A stretch of DNA of 64,000 bases from the NCBI GenBank assembly GCA_013339765.2, contig CM023448.1, positions 27,046,551 to 27,110,550 of the forward strand, given 5' to 3'. Made by a program: the position numbers and the translations under genes. Positions 1 to 10,594 of the stretch are shown piece after piece. How positions within the stretch are numbered: position 1 is the first letter of the stretch; the number at the start of each line of letters is the position of its first letter. The stretch comes from Haemaphysalis longicornis. Its lineage: Eukaryota; Arthropoda; Arachnida; Ixodida; Ixodidae. The notes under the pieces were generated by a model. That model was not told the origin of the DNA. It did not search any database and saw nothing but the letters and a program-made list of their open reading frames with translations.

Positions 1-2040
1 ATCTTGACTACGTCGTTCATGTGCAGGTTAATGGGCAGGTGACCAAAAAGTCTACATTGTGGGACATCAAATTTTAACGGTACAGTGTAGGGTGTCATTA
101 TTAATACCAAAATATGGCGTTCACTGCTGCAAGTAGCATGTGATTATGTCTAAGATTATTCCCTGGAAACCCTAAAGGTTGCAATTCTTATTAAGCTGTC
201 AGAATTAATGCAATTAAAAGCCCCTGAAATTTCTCTAAAGATGTTAAGTGTGAGTAATTTGTCCTACCACACCTGAAATTAGGTATTTTAAGTTAAGTAT
301 GCTATTCTGCAGACACAACTTTTCAATAACTGAATTTGCTTGCCGTTTCGTTTCAGGCACGTCACAAATTGTTTTGATACTTTCGTTCTTAATATTTTTG
401 ACGTGTTTTTAGAAACCCAGAGATATTGGAAGGGGGTTCATAGTTTCAAGATTTATTCGGCTGTCTGCCTTGGAAAATGACTCATACTTTGGCTACATGC
501 ATGGCCATGGGAATATGGCCTTCGGGGAAATTTGGCTCTACACCTGGACAGGAACGGACGAGAAGATATGAAGAACGTGTTTAACTGCTAAAATGGGCGA
601 GTGATCACAACGAGTACGTTCGCTATTGCGCAGAGAAAGGAAAGTCGAGACAATTTCTTGGGCGTCGTTTGGCATTTAAATGCTCTTTCGCTCTTCCGTA
701 GATTAGGTAATCTAAGCTGCACGAACAATTGTTAGGTACAAAATTTTTCAAGTGCAAATTTGTTAGGTATAAAATAGTGATTCAAGGAATTTCCGGTTCA
801 TCTGTGGACAAACGCACTCCGTCCAGCGTTTCTTTCATCGTGGCTTCCTTTTGTTGATGGGTATTTTCGAGCAAAAAATGCAAATTATGTCATTATTTAT
901 TGCTCCGTTTTATTGTTTCAGGGTAGCATATATTATAACAGAGGTATTTTCTCATGTTTCAAGCATTTATTACACAATTACAGATTACAGATTACAGATT
1001 ACAGTTTACAGATTACAAACAATTACAGATTATGCAAATCATTTAGGTTTCTTGGATTCCGTCTGTGCAGTTTCTTAACTTCATTTTTGTATATGTATTT
1101 TTTCAATTCTTGATTTTTATTTCAATTGACCGAATAGTTCTAATGATACCAAGGAACAAATAAATCATATCCCAAATTTATGTGTTCTTAGTTAGATTCT
1201 GGTGGTTGTTAGGGTATTCTGTTATTCGGCCTTTAGACTTCTTTTTCCAGGCATTTTTCGTTGGTATTCGTTTTTTTAGGTGAAATAAACTTATATTTAT
1301 CACAATGCCTTTCTATAAAAATATTTTTTACATTTTGGTTTCGTTACATTACAATATCTGTACCCACATGCGCTAATTTAGAATTTAAACGTTCCTCTGG
1401 TATTTCTGAATTTTGAGGTCCAACGAGGGTGCTGGCCGTTTTGTTTCTTTTGTGTATTGTGCCTTCCTTCTACCTTTTTGAACGTGCTTTACAACTTTAG
1501 TTTTTGTGTTTTAAAGTACATAAAGGGTTAGCTTTTTATTTCTATACCTCAGTTATGTAAAGTTTTTCCTCATTTTTGCTATAAATTTCGTCAGACAATA
1601 TTTCTTCACTTATGCTATTCCGTTTCAAATCGGCTACTAGGGCTATTGCAGCATTATTATGGTTTTGTCCTTTCCACTAGTCTGTTAGTTGTATTTTCAA
1701 TCTCCTTTTCTCGGCTTTGCTAGATTAGTTTTGGTCTTTTGAGATGGAGGCATAAGGTGAATAATTTTTTTTCGTCTATTTATCGGTGCAATGGTATGAG
1801 CGTTTCGTATTTTATTGCTTTCCAACCAATTTCCCCTCTGTACCCATTACAGGAGTACCTCCGCTTCTTTGGCCATTGCTGAAAAAATACAGGGTGTTAC
1901 GTTTTCGGCGCGTTTTTTGCTATTTTGCTTTTCATATTCTCAAATTTGTTTGTTGATTTCCTGTTTACCCTGTTATAGAAGGAGATTACAAGTTGCATGT
2001 TTTAACTTTTGCTAGTGTATTAACTTTTGCTAGTGTATCC
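1..2040. other. Unassigned AT-rich DNA
   Basis: I see no gene, RNA gene or recognisable transposon in this stretch. Open frames are short, AT-rich and without family motifs. The only structure is a short 7-bp tandem repeat, listed separately. Confidence 0.5.
977..1031. repeat. ATTACAG tandem repeat
   Basis: About seven tandem copies of the 7-mer ATTACAG, the later ones imperfect (one reads TTTACAG, another is broken by a short spacer). It is a simple microsatellite, with no sign of function. Confidence 0.85.
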
Positions 2041-2043
2041 ATC

Positions 2044-2320
2044 CTAACCGACATATCGCCATTCCTCTTTCCCACCCCCGCTTGTCCACACTGCGGGGAC
2101 TACCAAGACACATCCCACGCCATCTGGCACTGCCCCACCCTGCTTCCTGTTCTTCTGCCTTTGCCGCCCCGACTCCTGGCTCTCTGCCATCGAGGGCTCG
2201 GACGTCCAGACCCAGTGCGCTCTGGTCGACAGGGCTCGGGCCAATTGAGCTGCGCTTCGGTGGCTCAACCGTCGGTACTCAGCCGGGCCAGGAATAAAAC
2301 GTGTTTCTCCCTCTATCTCT
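2044..2320 (+). pseudogene. 3' end of a LINE (RT C-terminus with zinc knuckle)
   Basis: The frame holds CPHCGD followed by SHAIWHCP, a Cys-X2-Cys-X8-His-X4-Cys knuckle of the kind that ends many arthropod LINE reverse transcriptases. After a one-base frameshift near 2165 the next frame reads WLSAIEGSD...LVDRARAN and stops at an in-frame TGA near 2248, matching the usual C-terminal pattern of such elements. About 45 bases later comes AATAAAACG followed by a CT-rich tail (TTTCTCCCTCTATCTCTC), as at the 3' end of these elements. The fragment is 5'-truncated, with nothing upstream recognisable as RT. It is a dead remnant; the clade (I/R1/Jockey group) is inferred. Confidence 0.7.
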
Positions 2321-4470
2321 CAGCTGTTTGCGCGCCTTCCACATGCGCTAGGAGTTATTTAAATTTAAGGAAGCTCACACCAACGCATGACACCTCATTG
2401 CTCCGTCTCTGCCGCCAATTCTGTCGCCCTTGCGAACGCGGCAAAGATGGAAGAGTAGTGAAATCGTCTAACTCCAGGTTTCACTTCCTTTATTTTGATA
2501 AAAGAAGAGTTTCCACTCATGTGCTTCATCAATATAAGTTCTCCAACCAGCGTAATGAATCATGCAATAAATTAACCTAGCCAAAGAATATTTCTTTGAC
2601 GTAAAAAGGGTGTCCTTAAGTGCCTTTCACTTGTCCCTGGTTTCACTCCTTGTAGATCCACGGGTATGATATGAAGTCATGTCGCATGGGTAATCGTTGT
2701 GGGGGCGTCGTTTAGAGATTCGCTTTCCAACCACCTACACAGGATATATGGGCGGGAATTTTTTATATTAGGTTGTCAGATTCTGTGAAATTGTTATTTT
2801 TTGATATTTTTATTTTTAATGTCCGTTGGACCAGCTATATATGACTATTACACGGTTGATAGTGTTTATCCTACCATTTACGAATTTTTGTGGACATGCA
2901 AGGCTGTACTTGGTTTCCTCATTTTCGGTATTTTGTTTTTCGCAATTCGAACGTTCTGTTTCAAGTGTTTTACCTTTGTCTTCGTCTTTTGTAGTAGACG
3001 TATAACGTGTATACATCACAGCATTCGGGCTTTAAATTTTTGACGAATTTTTAAGAAATTTGCTGTCTTCATATTGCTCCCTTTGTTTGTATTTGTTGAA
3101 ATTCGGGTTTTGCGTGGTCCCTGCTGTGGTAAAACTTGGCAAAGAGGGTTATGGCTTTAAACAGGCCCCCACTGAAAAGCTCATTTTCTGTCCGCGAATC
3201 CCGTAAAAGAGAAACATAATGGTCACTCTGATGATGGAGTAACAGTGGTCCGTTTCAGAACTGATACATTTAGTTTCGGTTCTTTCAGAGTGGACAAACC
3301 TGCTAATTTCTGAGACTGTACCTAAATGTTTTGTTGAAATGTGAGAAGAAATACTCTTTTATTCGTAGCAGTTGAATAGGTTGATCACAAAGAGATATTA
3401 AAGATCTAGGCTTGTGTAAAGCTATGTAAACGTGACTCTGATAAATTCCAAAGCAGTACGCCACGGACGAGGAATGTTCTTTCCGGTGCACTAAACTCTT
3501 GTTGCTTTTAAATGTGGAAGTTTGAGTTCCTAAATATCCCCTTTTATGTGAGAGAGTACGTATTGATACGGCTACTATGCACTGAAATATCATTTCAATT
3601 ACTCACGAAATAATTTTGGAAACTGTTCTTGCAGGCTATAATTGGAGAAAACAACGTACTTAATCGTTCGCAACAGCCGGGATGTGAGTACCTTTTCTGA
3701 TGAATGAATTGGGCAACGGTGGGAGTTTATGCATTGTCCTATTGGTGCTAAATGCGTTGGTTAACTGAACTTGTTTGCAGGATTTATCCTGGCATAGAAA
3801 ATTTACTCCAAACGTACACAGGGTGTTTGACACAATTTTCCCCGTGAAAATCCGCTCGGCGATATAAAGAATAAATAGAATAAATTCGCTGGTGGCCAGC
3901 CCCCGACAGGGACTCCACGTAAGCAGATGCTCCTGATTAAACATGCCGAAATTAGCCGTCCAAACAAACATGGTCACGTATGCGGTCACGCGTAAGTATT
4001 CTGGAGGATTTAGGCTTCTCACAGGAAATACAATGTGTCGTTCTGTCGCTGGAAACTCTTGTCCGGCCAAAATAAACAATGCTTGAACACAGTCTATCAG
4101 CCAACGGGAACATTAAACACTACTATCCCTTGTGGGATTTACTATTAAGGTCCGCATTATGCATTCATTTATCGCAATCCATTCCAACACTCATGATAAT
4201 TGTATACTTGTGCTAATTTGAAGTAAATTGTGAGTGCTTTACCGAGAGAACAAGGTTACTTTTATTTTGAATAGACTATTAATTGGCCTGTATTGAAGTT
4301 TAAAAAAAGAAGTGTCCATGGGTATTTCGAAAATGCGAAATAAGGGCACATACTAAAAATGGTTTCGTCCTCTTGCAACAAGAACAAAAGGCAAAATTGA
4401 CGGACGTGCTCTGCTCAAAAAAAGCGCGTTAAGAGAGTGAAAGCGATAATACTGTCAAAGAACAATTTAA
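2321..4470. other. Unassigned DNA
   Basis: No recognisable gene or element. The longest open frame is a 139-codon minus-strand frame (3660-4079) with no motif I know, no repeat relatives in the window, and no supporting signal such as splice sites or a poly(A) site. It may be chance. Confidence 0.4.
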
Positions 4471-4474
4471 GAAG

Positions 4475-4632
4475 ATGATGAGGGCAGCTACGGCTATGTT
4501 CTCTTTGGGCTGAACGTTAGAAGACGACGAAGGGCTTCCAGCTACCGGTCCCTGCACTCTCTCGCTGACCATTGGTCAGCGTTTTAATTTCAGTCAATAC
4601 ATTGCATTTCCGTGCTTCTTCCTCGTAGCGTT
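4475..4632 (+). repeat. Degenerate 5' LTR of gypsy copy 1
   Basis: The stretch GATGATGAGGGC...CTACGGCT..., then CTACCGG...CTCTCTCGCT..., and the end TTTCCGTGCTTCTTCCTCGTAGC match the LTR at 34822-35002 block by block (roughly 70 percent by eye). It is followed directly by TTTTGGTGGAGGTGG, a primer-binding-site position. The left end of the LTR is not clear. Confidence 0.65.
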
Positions 4633-4749
4633 TTGGTGGAGGTGGCGGGCTTTTGCCATGTACCACGGGGCTCCGTAGCGGTCGTCAACTTCCGCCGTCA
4701 AGTATGCGTAAGAGCAGCGACCCTGCTCTAGGCGCTGGAATTCTCCCCA

Positions 4750-5687
4750 TCGTCGTGTCTCACCCTCGAGAACCTGGAATATTTTCCGGCAACGATGAAG
4801 TCGACACTAATCAGTAGATCCGTAAGTTCGAGCGGGTAAGCCGACTTAACAGGTGGGATCCCAGAGCGCTGTTGGCCAATGCTCCGTTTTTCCTGAAAGG
4901 CACAGGACTGACATGGTACGACGCCAAAGTAGAGATATTTACCAGCCCCGACGTCTTCAAATACAACCTACGCTGCCCGTAGCTTCTCTCCTCCTGACTC
5001 TTCACCGTCAGCTTGCCGCAACGAACCTCGCGTCTCGTGTCCAGAGTTCAACCGAATCCTGCAGTACATATATTTACGACGTACTTGCCTGCGCGTCGAA
5101 GTTGACTGGCAGTGCCTGAGGAAGAACAGGTTGGGCACATCTTAAAAGGCATTGCAGACGAAGTGTTCAATTTAGTAGTTTTCAAGAACAGCTCAAACGT
5201 GGATGGCATAATTGAAGAGTGCCGACGCTTGGAGCAAGCCAAAAGCCGCCGTACTGCCAAAAACGTCGTCTGAATTCCGAATACGGCCGCTACTTTGTCC
5301 TGCGAACATGTGTGCTTCGCCCGCGCGACGTCGCACCACCTGCCCCACCTGAGACGCTCACCAGAATAATCTGTCGAGAAATTGAGGCCATGTCATCAGC
5401 CCCGCTTACTACACCAAGCGGTGAAAGCCAATCCATTTCTGATATTCAAGCTGTCGCCCGCCAAGCAGACATCCTGGGCCTTTGCCTGGTTTTTGCCATC
5501 AATCTTCAGGATATCCACCCGGTTCGGCAAAGCCCCGCACCCATCTATCATACCGCACGTGGTTGTTTCCGCAATCCGGCTGCCTGGTGGACCCCTGACG
5601 TCCGTCCGATTTGGTTTTGTTGCCATCGTATAGGACACGTCTCCCGTAACTGCTGCAATCACCATTAACACGGTTTCAGCACTTCGT
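4750..5687 (+). pseudogene. Gypsy copy 1 gag (broken)
   Basis: Gag forms the capsid and binds the element RNA. Near 4765 the frame reads REPGIFSGNDEVD, then FERVSRLNRWDPRALLANA (about 4830) and FFLKGTGLTWYDAKVE (about 4890), the conserved capsid core of arthropod Ty3/gypsy gag. Stops and frameshifts follow. Near 5605-5650 is a nucleocapsid knuckle reading WFCCHRIGHVSRNC. The expected first Cys of the Cys-X2-Cys-X4-His-X4-Cys motif is Trp, so the knuckle is defective. Gag is interrupted by RTE-1 at 5688-5697 and resumes at 8470. Confidence 0.7.
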
Positions 5688-5697
5688 ACTACACTTC
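5688..5697. repeat. Target site duplication of RTE-1 (left copy)
   Basis: ACTACACTTC at 5688-5697 recurs exactly at 8470-8479, at the two edges of the RTE element. A 10-bp direct repeat fits target-primed insertion by an RTE element. Confidence 0.75.
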
Positions 5698-5726
5698 TCA
5701 CATGGGATGTAATGGGATGTAAATGA

Positions 5727-6598
5727 GAAGTAATAGGGTTTAGCGAAGTTAGGAGGGCAGGCGAAGCATTTACGGTGCTGAAAAATGGACACGTCCTGTG
5801 TTACCGGGGTATAGAGGACAGAAGAGAACTGGGAGTGGGATTTCTAGTCAATAAAAGCATATCTGGCAACATAGACGAATACTACAGCATTAACGAAAGG
5901 GTAGCAGCTCTTGTAATTAGGCTCAATAAGAGGTACAAGCTCAAGGTGGTGCAGGGCTACGCGCCCACATCCAGCCACGACGACCAAGCAGTGGAACGCT
6001 TCTATGAAGATGTGGATCGGCAATGGCTAAAGTAAAAACACCGTATACCGTTGTTATGGGGGACTTCAATACTAAAGTAGGCAAGAATCAGGCTGGAGAC
6101 AAGGCAGTTGGGAACAATGGACTGGGCTGTAGATATAGCAGGGGGGACCTACTAGTTCAGTTTGCAGAACGGAATAACCTACGCATAATGAATACTTTCT
6201 TCTGTAAACGAGAGAGTCGGAAGTGGACCTGGAGGAACCCCAATGGGGAGCAGAAAAATGAAATAGACTTCATTATATGCGATAACCCTTGCGTCGTGCA
6301 GGATGTGGAAGTGCTCGCAAGGGTAAGGTGTAGTGACCACCGTAAGGTGAGATCTCGAATTAGGCTAGATTTGAGGAGGCACCGCAACAAGCTAGTACGA
6401 AAGAAGCCGATAAATCAGCTAACAGTAAGACGTAAAGCAGAAGAATTAAGGATCGCGCTGCAGAACCGATGTTCAGCTCTTAACGATGAAGCCAAGCTTA
6501 CGACAAAAGAAGCCAGCGACAACCTTACACTCATTATCACGGAGTGTGCAGTAGAGGACGGGGGCACTATGGCTACACAGGATACTGGTAAACTTTAA
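5727..6598 (+). pseudogene. RTE-1 endonuclease domain
   Basis: This is the apurinic-like endonuclease that nicks the target DNA. It starts within the domain at FSEVRRAGE, continues through YRGIEDRRELGVGFLVN and VVQGYAPTSSHDD, then VVMGDFNTKVG (catalytic GDFN motif), IDFIICDN and CSDHRKVR (catalytic SDH motif). There is one frameshift near 6015-6023, just before MAKVKTPYTV, and a TAA stop at 6596-6598 in the linker to RT. The N-terminal metal-binding part is absent because of 5' truncation. Both visible catalytic motifs are intact. Confidence 0.85.
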
Positions 6599-8446
6599 CA
6601 GGAGACGAAAGATGTAATTAGGAAACGGCAAAACTTGACATTTTCTACCGCAGCTGACAGAATAAAACTAGCGAAGCTTTCGAAGTTAATCAATAAGCGT
6701 AAGACAGCTCACATACGGAAGTGTAATATGGAGAGGTTCGATTACGCTGTAAAGAACGGAGGTAGCCTGAAAGCACTGAAGAGACGTCTTGGCGCAGGGG
6801 AAAATCAGATGCATGCACCTAAAGATAAGCAAGGCAATGTCATCACAAATAGGGATAAAATAGTCACAGTGGCCGACGATTTTTATAGGGACCTGTACAG
6901 TAGCCGGGACATCAAGGATAATGCCGAACGAGACAGTAGTTCAGAGGAGATAGACATCCCACCAGTAACGACCGAAGAAGTAAGGAAGGCTTTGAAAGAA
7001 ATTAAAGAGGGCAAAGCACCTGGTGACGATCAGATAACAGCAGATCTCTTGAAGGATGGCGGAGAAATTGTACTTGAAAAACTGGCATACCTGTAGACGC
7101 AATGCCTAATGACCACAAGTGTACCGGAATCTTGGAAGAACGCGAACATCATCCTAATCCATAAGAAAGGCGACATGAAGCACTTGAAAAATTACAGGCT
7201 GATCAGCTTACTGTCAGTCATCTACAAAGTACTTACCAAGGTAATCGCCAACAGAATTTTTGCAACCGTAGATTTCGGTCAACCTAAAGAACAAGCAGGG
7301 TTCCGTAAAGGTTATTCAACAATGTACCATATTCACACGATCAATCAGGTGATTAAGAAGTGTGCCGAGTATACTGAACCCCTATATATAGCCTTCATAG
7401 ATTATGAGAAAGCATTTGACTCGGTCGAAACCCTAGCAGTTATTCAGACATTACGGAACCAGGGGGTAGATGACCATTATGTAAGAATACTAGAAAATAT
7501 CTACAATGGGTCCACAGCTACCATCATCCTCCATAAGGAGAGCAGTAAAATACCTATAAGGAAGGGTGTCAGACAAGGAGACACAATCTCTCTAATGTTA
7601 TTCACAGCATGTTTACAAGAAGTATTCAGAACGTTGGATTGGGAACAGGTGGGAGTAAGTGTTAATGAAGAATACCTCACTAACCTCAGATTTGCTGATG
7701 ACGTTGCCTTGCTAAGTAACTCGGGAGACGAATTGCAAAGCATGCTTTCCGCACTGGACGAACAGAGTAGAACCGTGGGCCTGAATATTAATATGCAGAA
7801 AACTAAAGTAATGATCAATAACCTCGGGACAGCACAGCGGTTTGAGATAGGTGGCGAGGCAGTGGAAGTGGTAAGAGAATATATCTACTTAGGCCAAGTT
7901 GTGACCCCAGATCGCAACCACGAGGCAGAGATAATTAGAAGGACCACAATGGGGTGGGGTGCATATGGCAGACATTCTCAGATAATGAATAGCAGCCTAC
8001 CATTGTCGCTGAAAAAGAAAGTGTATGACAGCTGCATCTTACCGGTACTCACCTACGGGGCAGAAACTTGGAGGCTCACTAAGAGGGTTTACCTTAAATT
8101 GAGAACGACTCAGCGGTCAATGGAACGTAAAATGATAGGTGTAACATTGTGGGACAAGAAGAGAGCGGAGTGGGTCAGGAAACAAACTGGTGTTAAAGAC
8201 GTATTAGTAAAAATTAAGAAGAAGAAATGGACGTGGGGAGGGCATGTAATGCGAAGGCAAGATAACCGCTGGTCATTAAGGGCAACAGAGTGGATCCCTA
8301 GAAAAGGCAAGCATTGCAGGGGGCGGCAGAGAGTTAGATGGGCAGATGAGATCAAGAAGTTTGCGGGGATAAATTGGTCACAGTTGGCACAGGACCGAGG
8401 TAATTGGAGAAGAATGGGAGACGCCTTTGCCCTGCAGTGGGCGTAG
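6599..8446 (+). pseudogene. RTE-1 reverse transcriptase domain
   Basis: This is the RNA-dependent DNA polymerase of the RTE element. It follows the TAA in the same frame and carries one further in-frame TAG at 7094-7096. Motifs in order: EIKEGKAPGDDQI (about 7005), ESWKNANIILIHKKGD (7130), AGFRKGYST (7300), FIDYEKAFDSV (7395, first catalytic Asp), RKGVRQGDTISLMLF (7560), LRFADDVALLS (7690, catalytic FADD), then a C-terminal part with YIYLGQVV, YGAETWRLT and WTWGGHVMRRQD, ending GDAFALQWA at the TAG stop. The 445 codons after 7109 are open without lesions, which suggests a fairly young insertion. Confidence 0.9.
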
Positions 8447-8469
8447 ATATGCTAATGATGATGATGATG

Positions 8470-8660
8470 ACTACACTTCCCGGCGACCAGAGAATGCTTT
8501 CCGACGAATTTAAGCCGATCGTGACAACAACACCTCTGACACCCCTCCTTCGTTCTCCAGACTTGGCAGTTCGTCCTCGCCTCACCGTCGCCAGTAACCG
8601 GCCCCCGAAGCTCGCCGTCCGACGTCACCATCCAGCCCCGGCCGCCTCTTTCCGGAAAAC
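8470..8660 (+). pseudogene. Gypsy copy 1 gag C-terminal tail, after RTE-1
   Basis: After the right-hand copy of ACTACACTTC (8470-8479) one frame reads a Ser/Arg/Pro-rich tail (RRPENAFRRI, SDTPPSFSRLGSSSS, PAPEARRPTSPSSP). This is the usual composition of the end of gypsy gag downstream of the zinc knuckle. It ends at about 8660, where the integrase-coding frame begins, so the intervening protease-RT-RNase H region is deleted. Confidence 0.55.
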
Positions 8661-8663
8661 TAG

Positions 8664-8825
8664 ATCTGCTGGACTCTTTCAGCCCCTTCCTATTCCTCCC
8701 GTCCCCATTGCCCGCGCCGGTCTACACCTCCTGGGGCCTTTTCCTGCATCCACTTCTGGCAATAAGTGGGTTGCCGTTGTAACAGATTATGCGACAAGCT
8801 ATGCCGTAGCACGAGCCCTACACAC
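8664..8825 (+). pseudogene. Gypsy copy 1 integrase core, N-terminal part
   Basis: The frame reads GLFQPLPIPPVP, then HLLGPFPASTSGNKWVAV and VTDYATSYAVARAL. This is the beginning of the Ty3/gypsy integrase catalytic core, with the first catalytic Asp present in TDYA. The second Asp and the Glu are not present, because sequence of LINE copy A replaces the rest at about 8826. Confidence 0.8.
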
Positions 8826-10592
8826 AATTAATAACTGATGGTTAACCACATCAAACGCCTTACTGAGGTCAAAATAAATAACCTCCAACTGGCCATTTTC
8901 ACAAACTGCAGCCGAAGGCTGTGTCATAAAGCTTGCAAGATTTCTGACCGTCGATCGACCCGAGAAATAGCCGTGCTGATTTTGTATCACAACGTTCTTG
9001 ACGCAGGCAGCAAGAACTTTGTGCAGAGCTGACTCAAAGAGTTTTGAGGCGACACAAAAGAGTGAGATCGGGCGATAGTTAGAAACGGCTGACTTATCAC
9101 CAGACTTAAATATTGGAAAAATTCGAGCGATCTTCCATGCACGAGGAAATTTCCCGAAAAGTAAGCAGTTATTTTAAATGGAAGTTAAGACAGGCACGAA
9201 ACTGTTGCCGTAAGCCTTCATGAGGGCTGCGGGAATTCCATCTGCACCACAGGAAAATGATGGTTTCATCCGTTGAACGCTATCATTGACAATTCTTTCA
9301 TTGAACACAAGTGTATAAAAATTATAGATATTAAACGATAGGCGTTCGTCGTTGCCATCTGGCAGTTGAAAGACAGAATGAAAGTACTGAGCAAAACTGG
9401 TGGCAACATCCTCAACCTCTTCACCATCGGAATTAAGCAGGCTAACGTATTTTTTAGGCGCCTTAGAACGGCCGCGTACATACCTCCAGAATTCAGCCGG
9501 TTTCTGAGACGCAGCAGCCTCTAACGATTCAATATATAGAGCTGGTGGTCACGCAGGTAGGGGAGTTTACAAAGTGAGCGATACCGACTAAACTCCGCTT
9601 TCCACTTGTCAGGCCCAGAACGCTTGGCCTTTTTGTGGGCGCTGTCCTTAAGTTTAAGCGAACTTCGAAGTTCTTTAGAAAACCACAGGGGAAATTTGGA
9701 AGGAACAGGCTTATAACAAGGGATATACTTTTCTATGCCACTTCTGACGATTTTGGTAAAACGTCGAACCTGTTCGTCAACATCATTAACATCAAAAACA
9801 CTATACCATTCAGCAGATGAATAAAAGTGATACAGCCCAGCATAATCTCCACGCTTGAAAGCATATCGGGGGCTGCACAATTTCAAAACCGCCAGAGCGA
9901 TGCTGGGTCACGACCGAGACAGAGACAATAAGACGGGAGTGGAACTTGTCGGGATGCACAAGGGACATTTTGGAGGCACACTTGTACGTTTTTTGAAGTT
10001 TGAGAAGAACACATCTAAAACATTACAACAAGAGTTTTCTATGCGGCAAAACTGTTGCATGGAGGTGAACGATTGAAAATCTAATAGCATGCTGCATTTC
10101 TGCGCTGCATAATGGTTTTTGTGCTCCAAGGAAAGACAGTTCCAGTGAATACCTGGGGTGTTGAAGTCCCCAAGTATACTGAGCTTATGGTAGGAGTGTG
10201 CATTTGAGACATTTTCTATAGATGTGTGTTCGGTTAAATTGAGAAGGTAATACATCCGGGGATATATGGAATGCACCGATGAGTAGCTTCTCGCCCCTCG
10301 TGAGGCCTACCTCGAAGTCAGCACGCCGCATGCACTGCACTGAGTGATCAACGGCAATGAGAACCCCGCCACCTTATTGTTTAGGTCCAGTTAATTTTCT
10401 GTCGCTTCGAAAGACTTGATAGTTAGAAGGGAAATAGTCGGAAGACGAGATATCATCGGAAAGCCAGGTTTCAGTAATGACATTAGCAGAAAATTTAGAG
10501 CATACAATATTTCTAATAAATTCAGAGGACTTAGTTCGTAGACCTCGAGTGTTTTGATAGTATATGTCGAGACTATCATACTTACTGATCAT
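8826..10592 (-). pseudogene. LINE copy A ORF2: endonuclease and partial RT
   Basis: ORF2 starts at the ATG at 10592 with LDIYYQNTRGLRTKSSEF and ITETWLSDDISSSDYFP, the start of an APE-type endonuclease. The GDFNTPGIHWN motif lies near 10150. The linker (RSGIEKYIPCYKP, KFPLWFSKELRSS) is at 9886-9600. The RT part keeps NQHGYFSGRSTVRN and YFDLSKAFDVVNHQLLI at 8990-8830, then is cut off before the YADD motif. Frameshifts separate these blocks. ORF2 begins two bases after the ORF1 stop. Confidence 0.8.
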
Positions 10593-10594
10593 TT

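Larger units (their letters stand above)
5698..8469 (+). mobile_element. RTE-clade LINE (RTE-1), inserted in gypsy gag
   Basis: A single frame family encodes an APE-type endonuclease followed by a reverse transcriptase, and the element ends in a short TGATGATGATGA tail right after the stop codon, which is typical of RTE. It begins inside the endonuclease, so only the N-terminal part is missing (5' truncation). The 10-bp flanking repeats and the continuity of gag on both sides show that it inserted into an existing gypsy element. A second, shorter copy lies at 11916-12863 on the other strand. Confidence 0.88.
4475..8836 (+). mobile_element. Ty3/gypsy copy 1: partial LTR, gag, integrase start; split by RTE-1
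   Basis: Reading left to right: LTR remnant (4475-4632), a primer-binding-like GGTGGAGGTGGCGGG just after it, gag (about 4750-5687), the inserted RTE element (5698-8469), the end of gag (8470-8660), then the start of the integrase core (8664-8825). Protease, reverse transcriptase and RNase H are absent, because gag runs straight into integrase. At about 8826 the element stops inside integrase and LINE copy A begins. The missing integrase C-terminus and 3' LTR may be the pieces at 34479-35002, which have the same orientation and a related LTR. Clade assignment follows from the gag and integrase motifs. Confidence 0.75.

Noticed and set aside
1993..2580. A 195-codon plus-strand frame as a host gene
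   Set aside because: Only about 30 residues (the CPHCGD...WHCP knuckle) have meaning. The rest is read-through of a LINE tail and flanking DNA, and the true LINE C-terminus lies in another frame.
3660..4079. A 139-codon minus-strand open frame
   Set aside because: No family motif, no repeat copy and no gene signal. This length can occur by chance in 64 kb.
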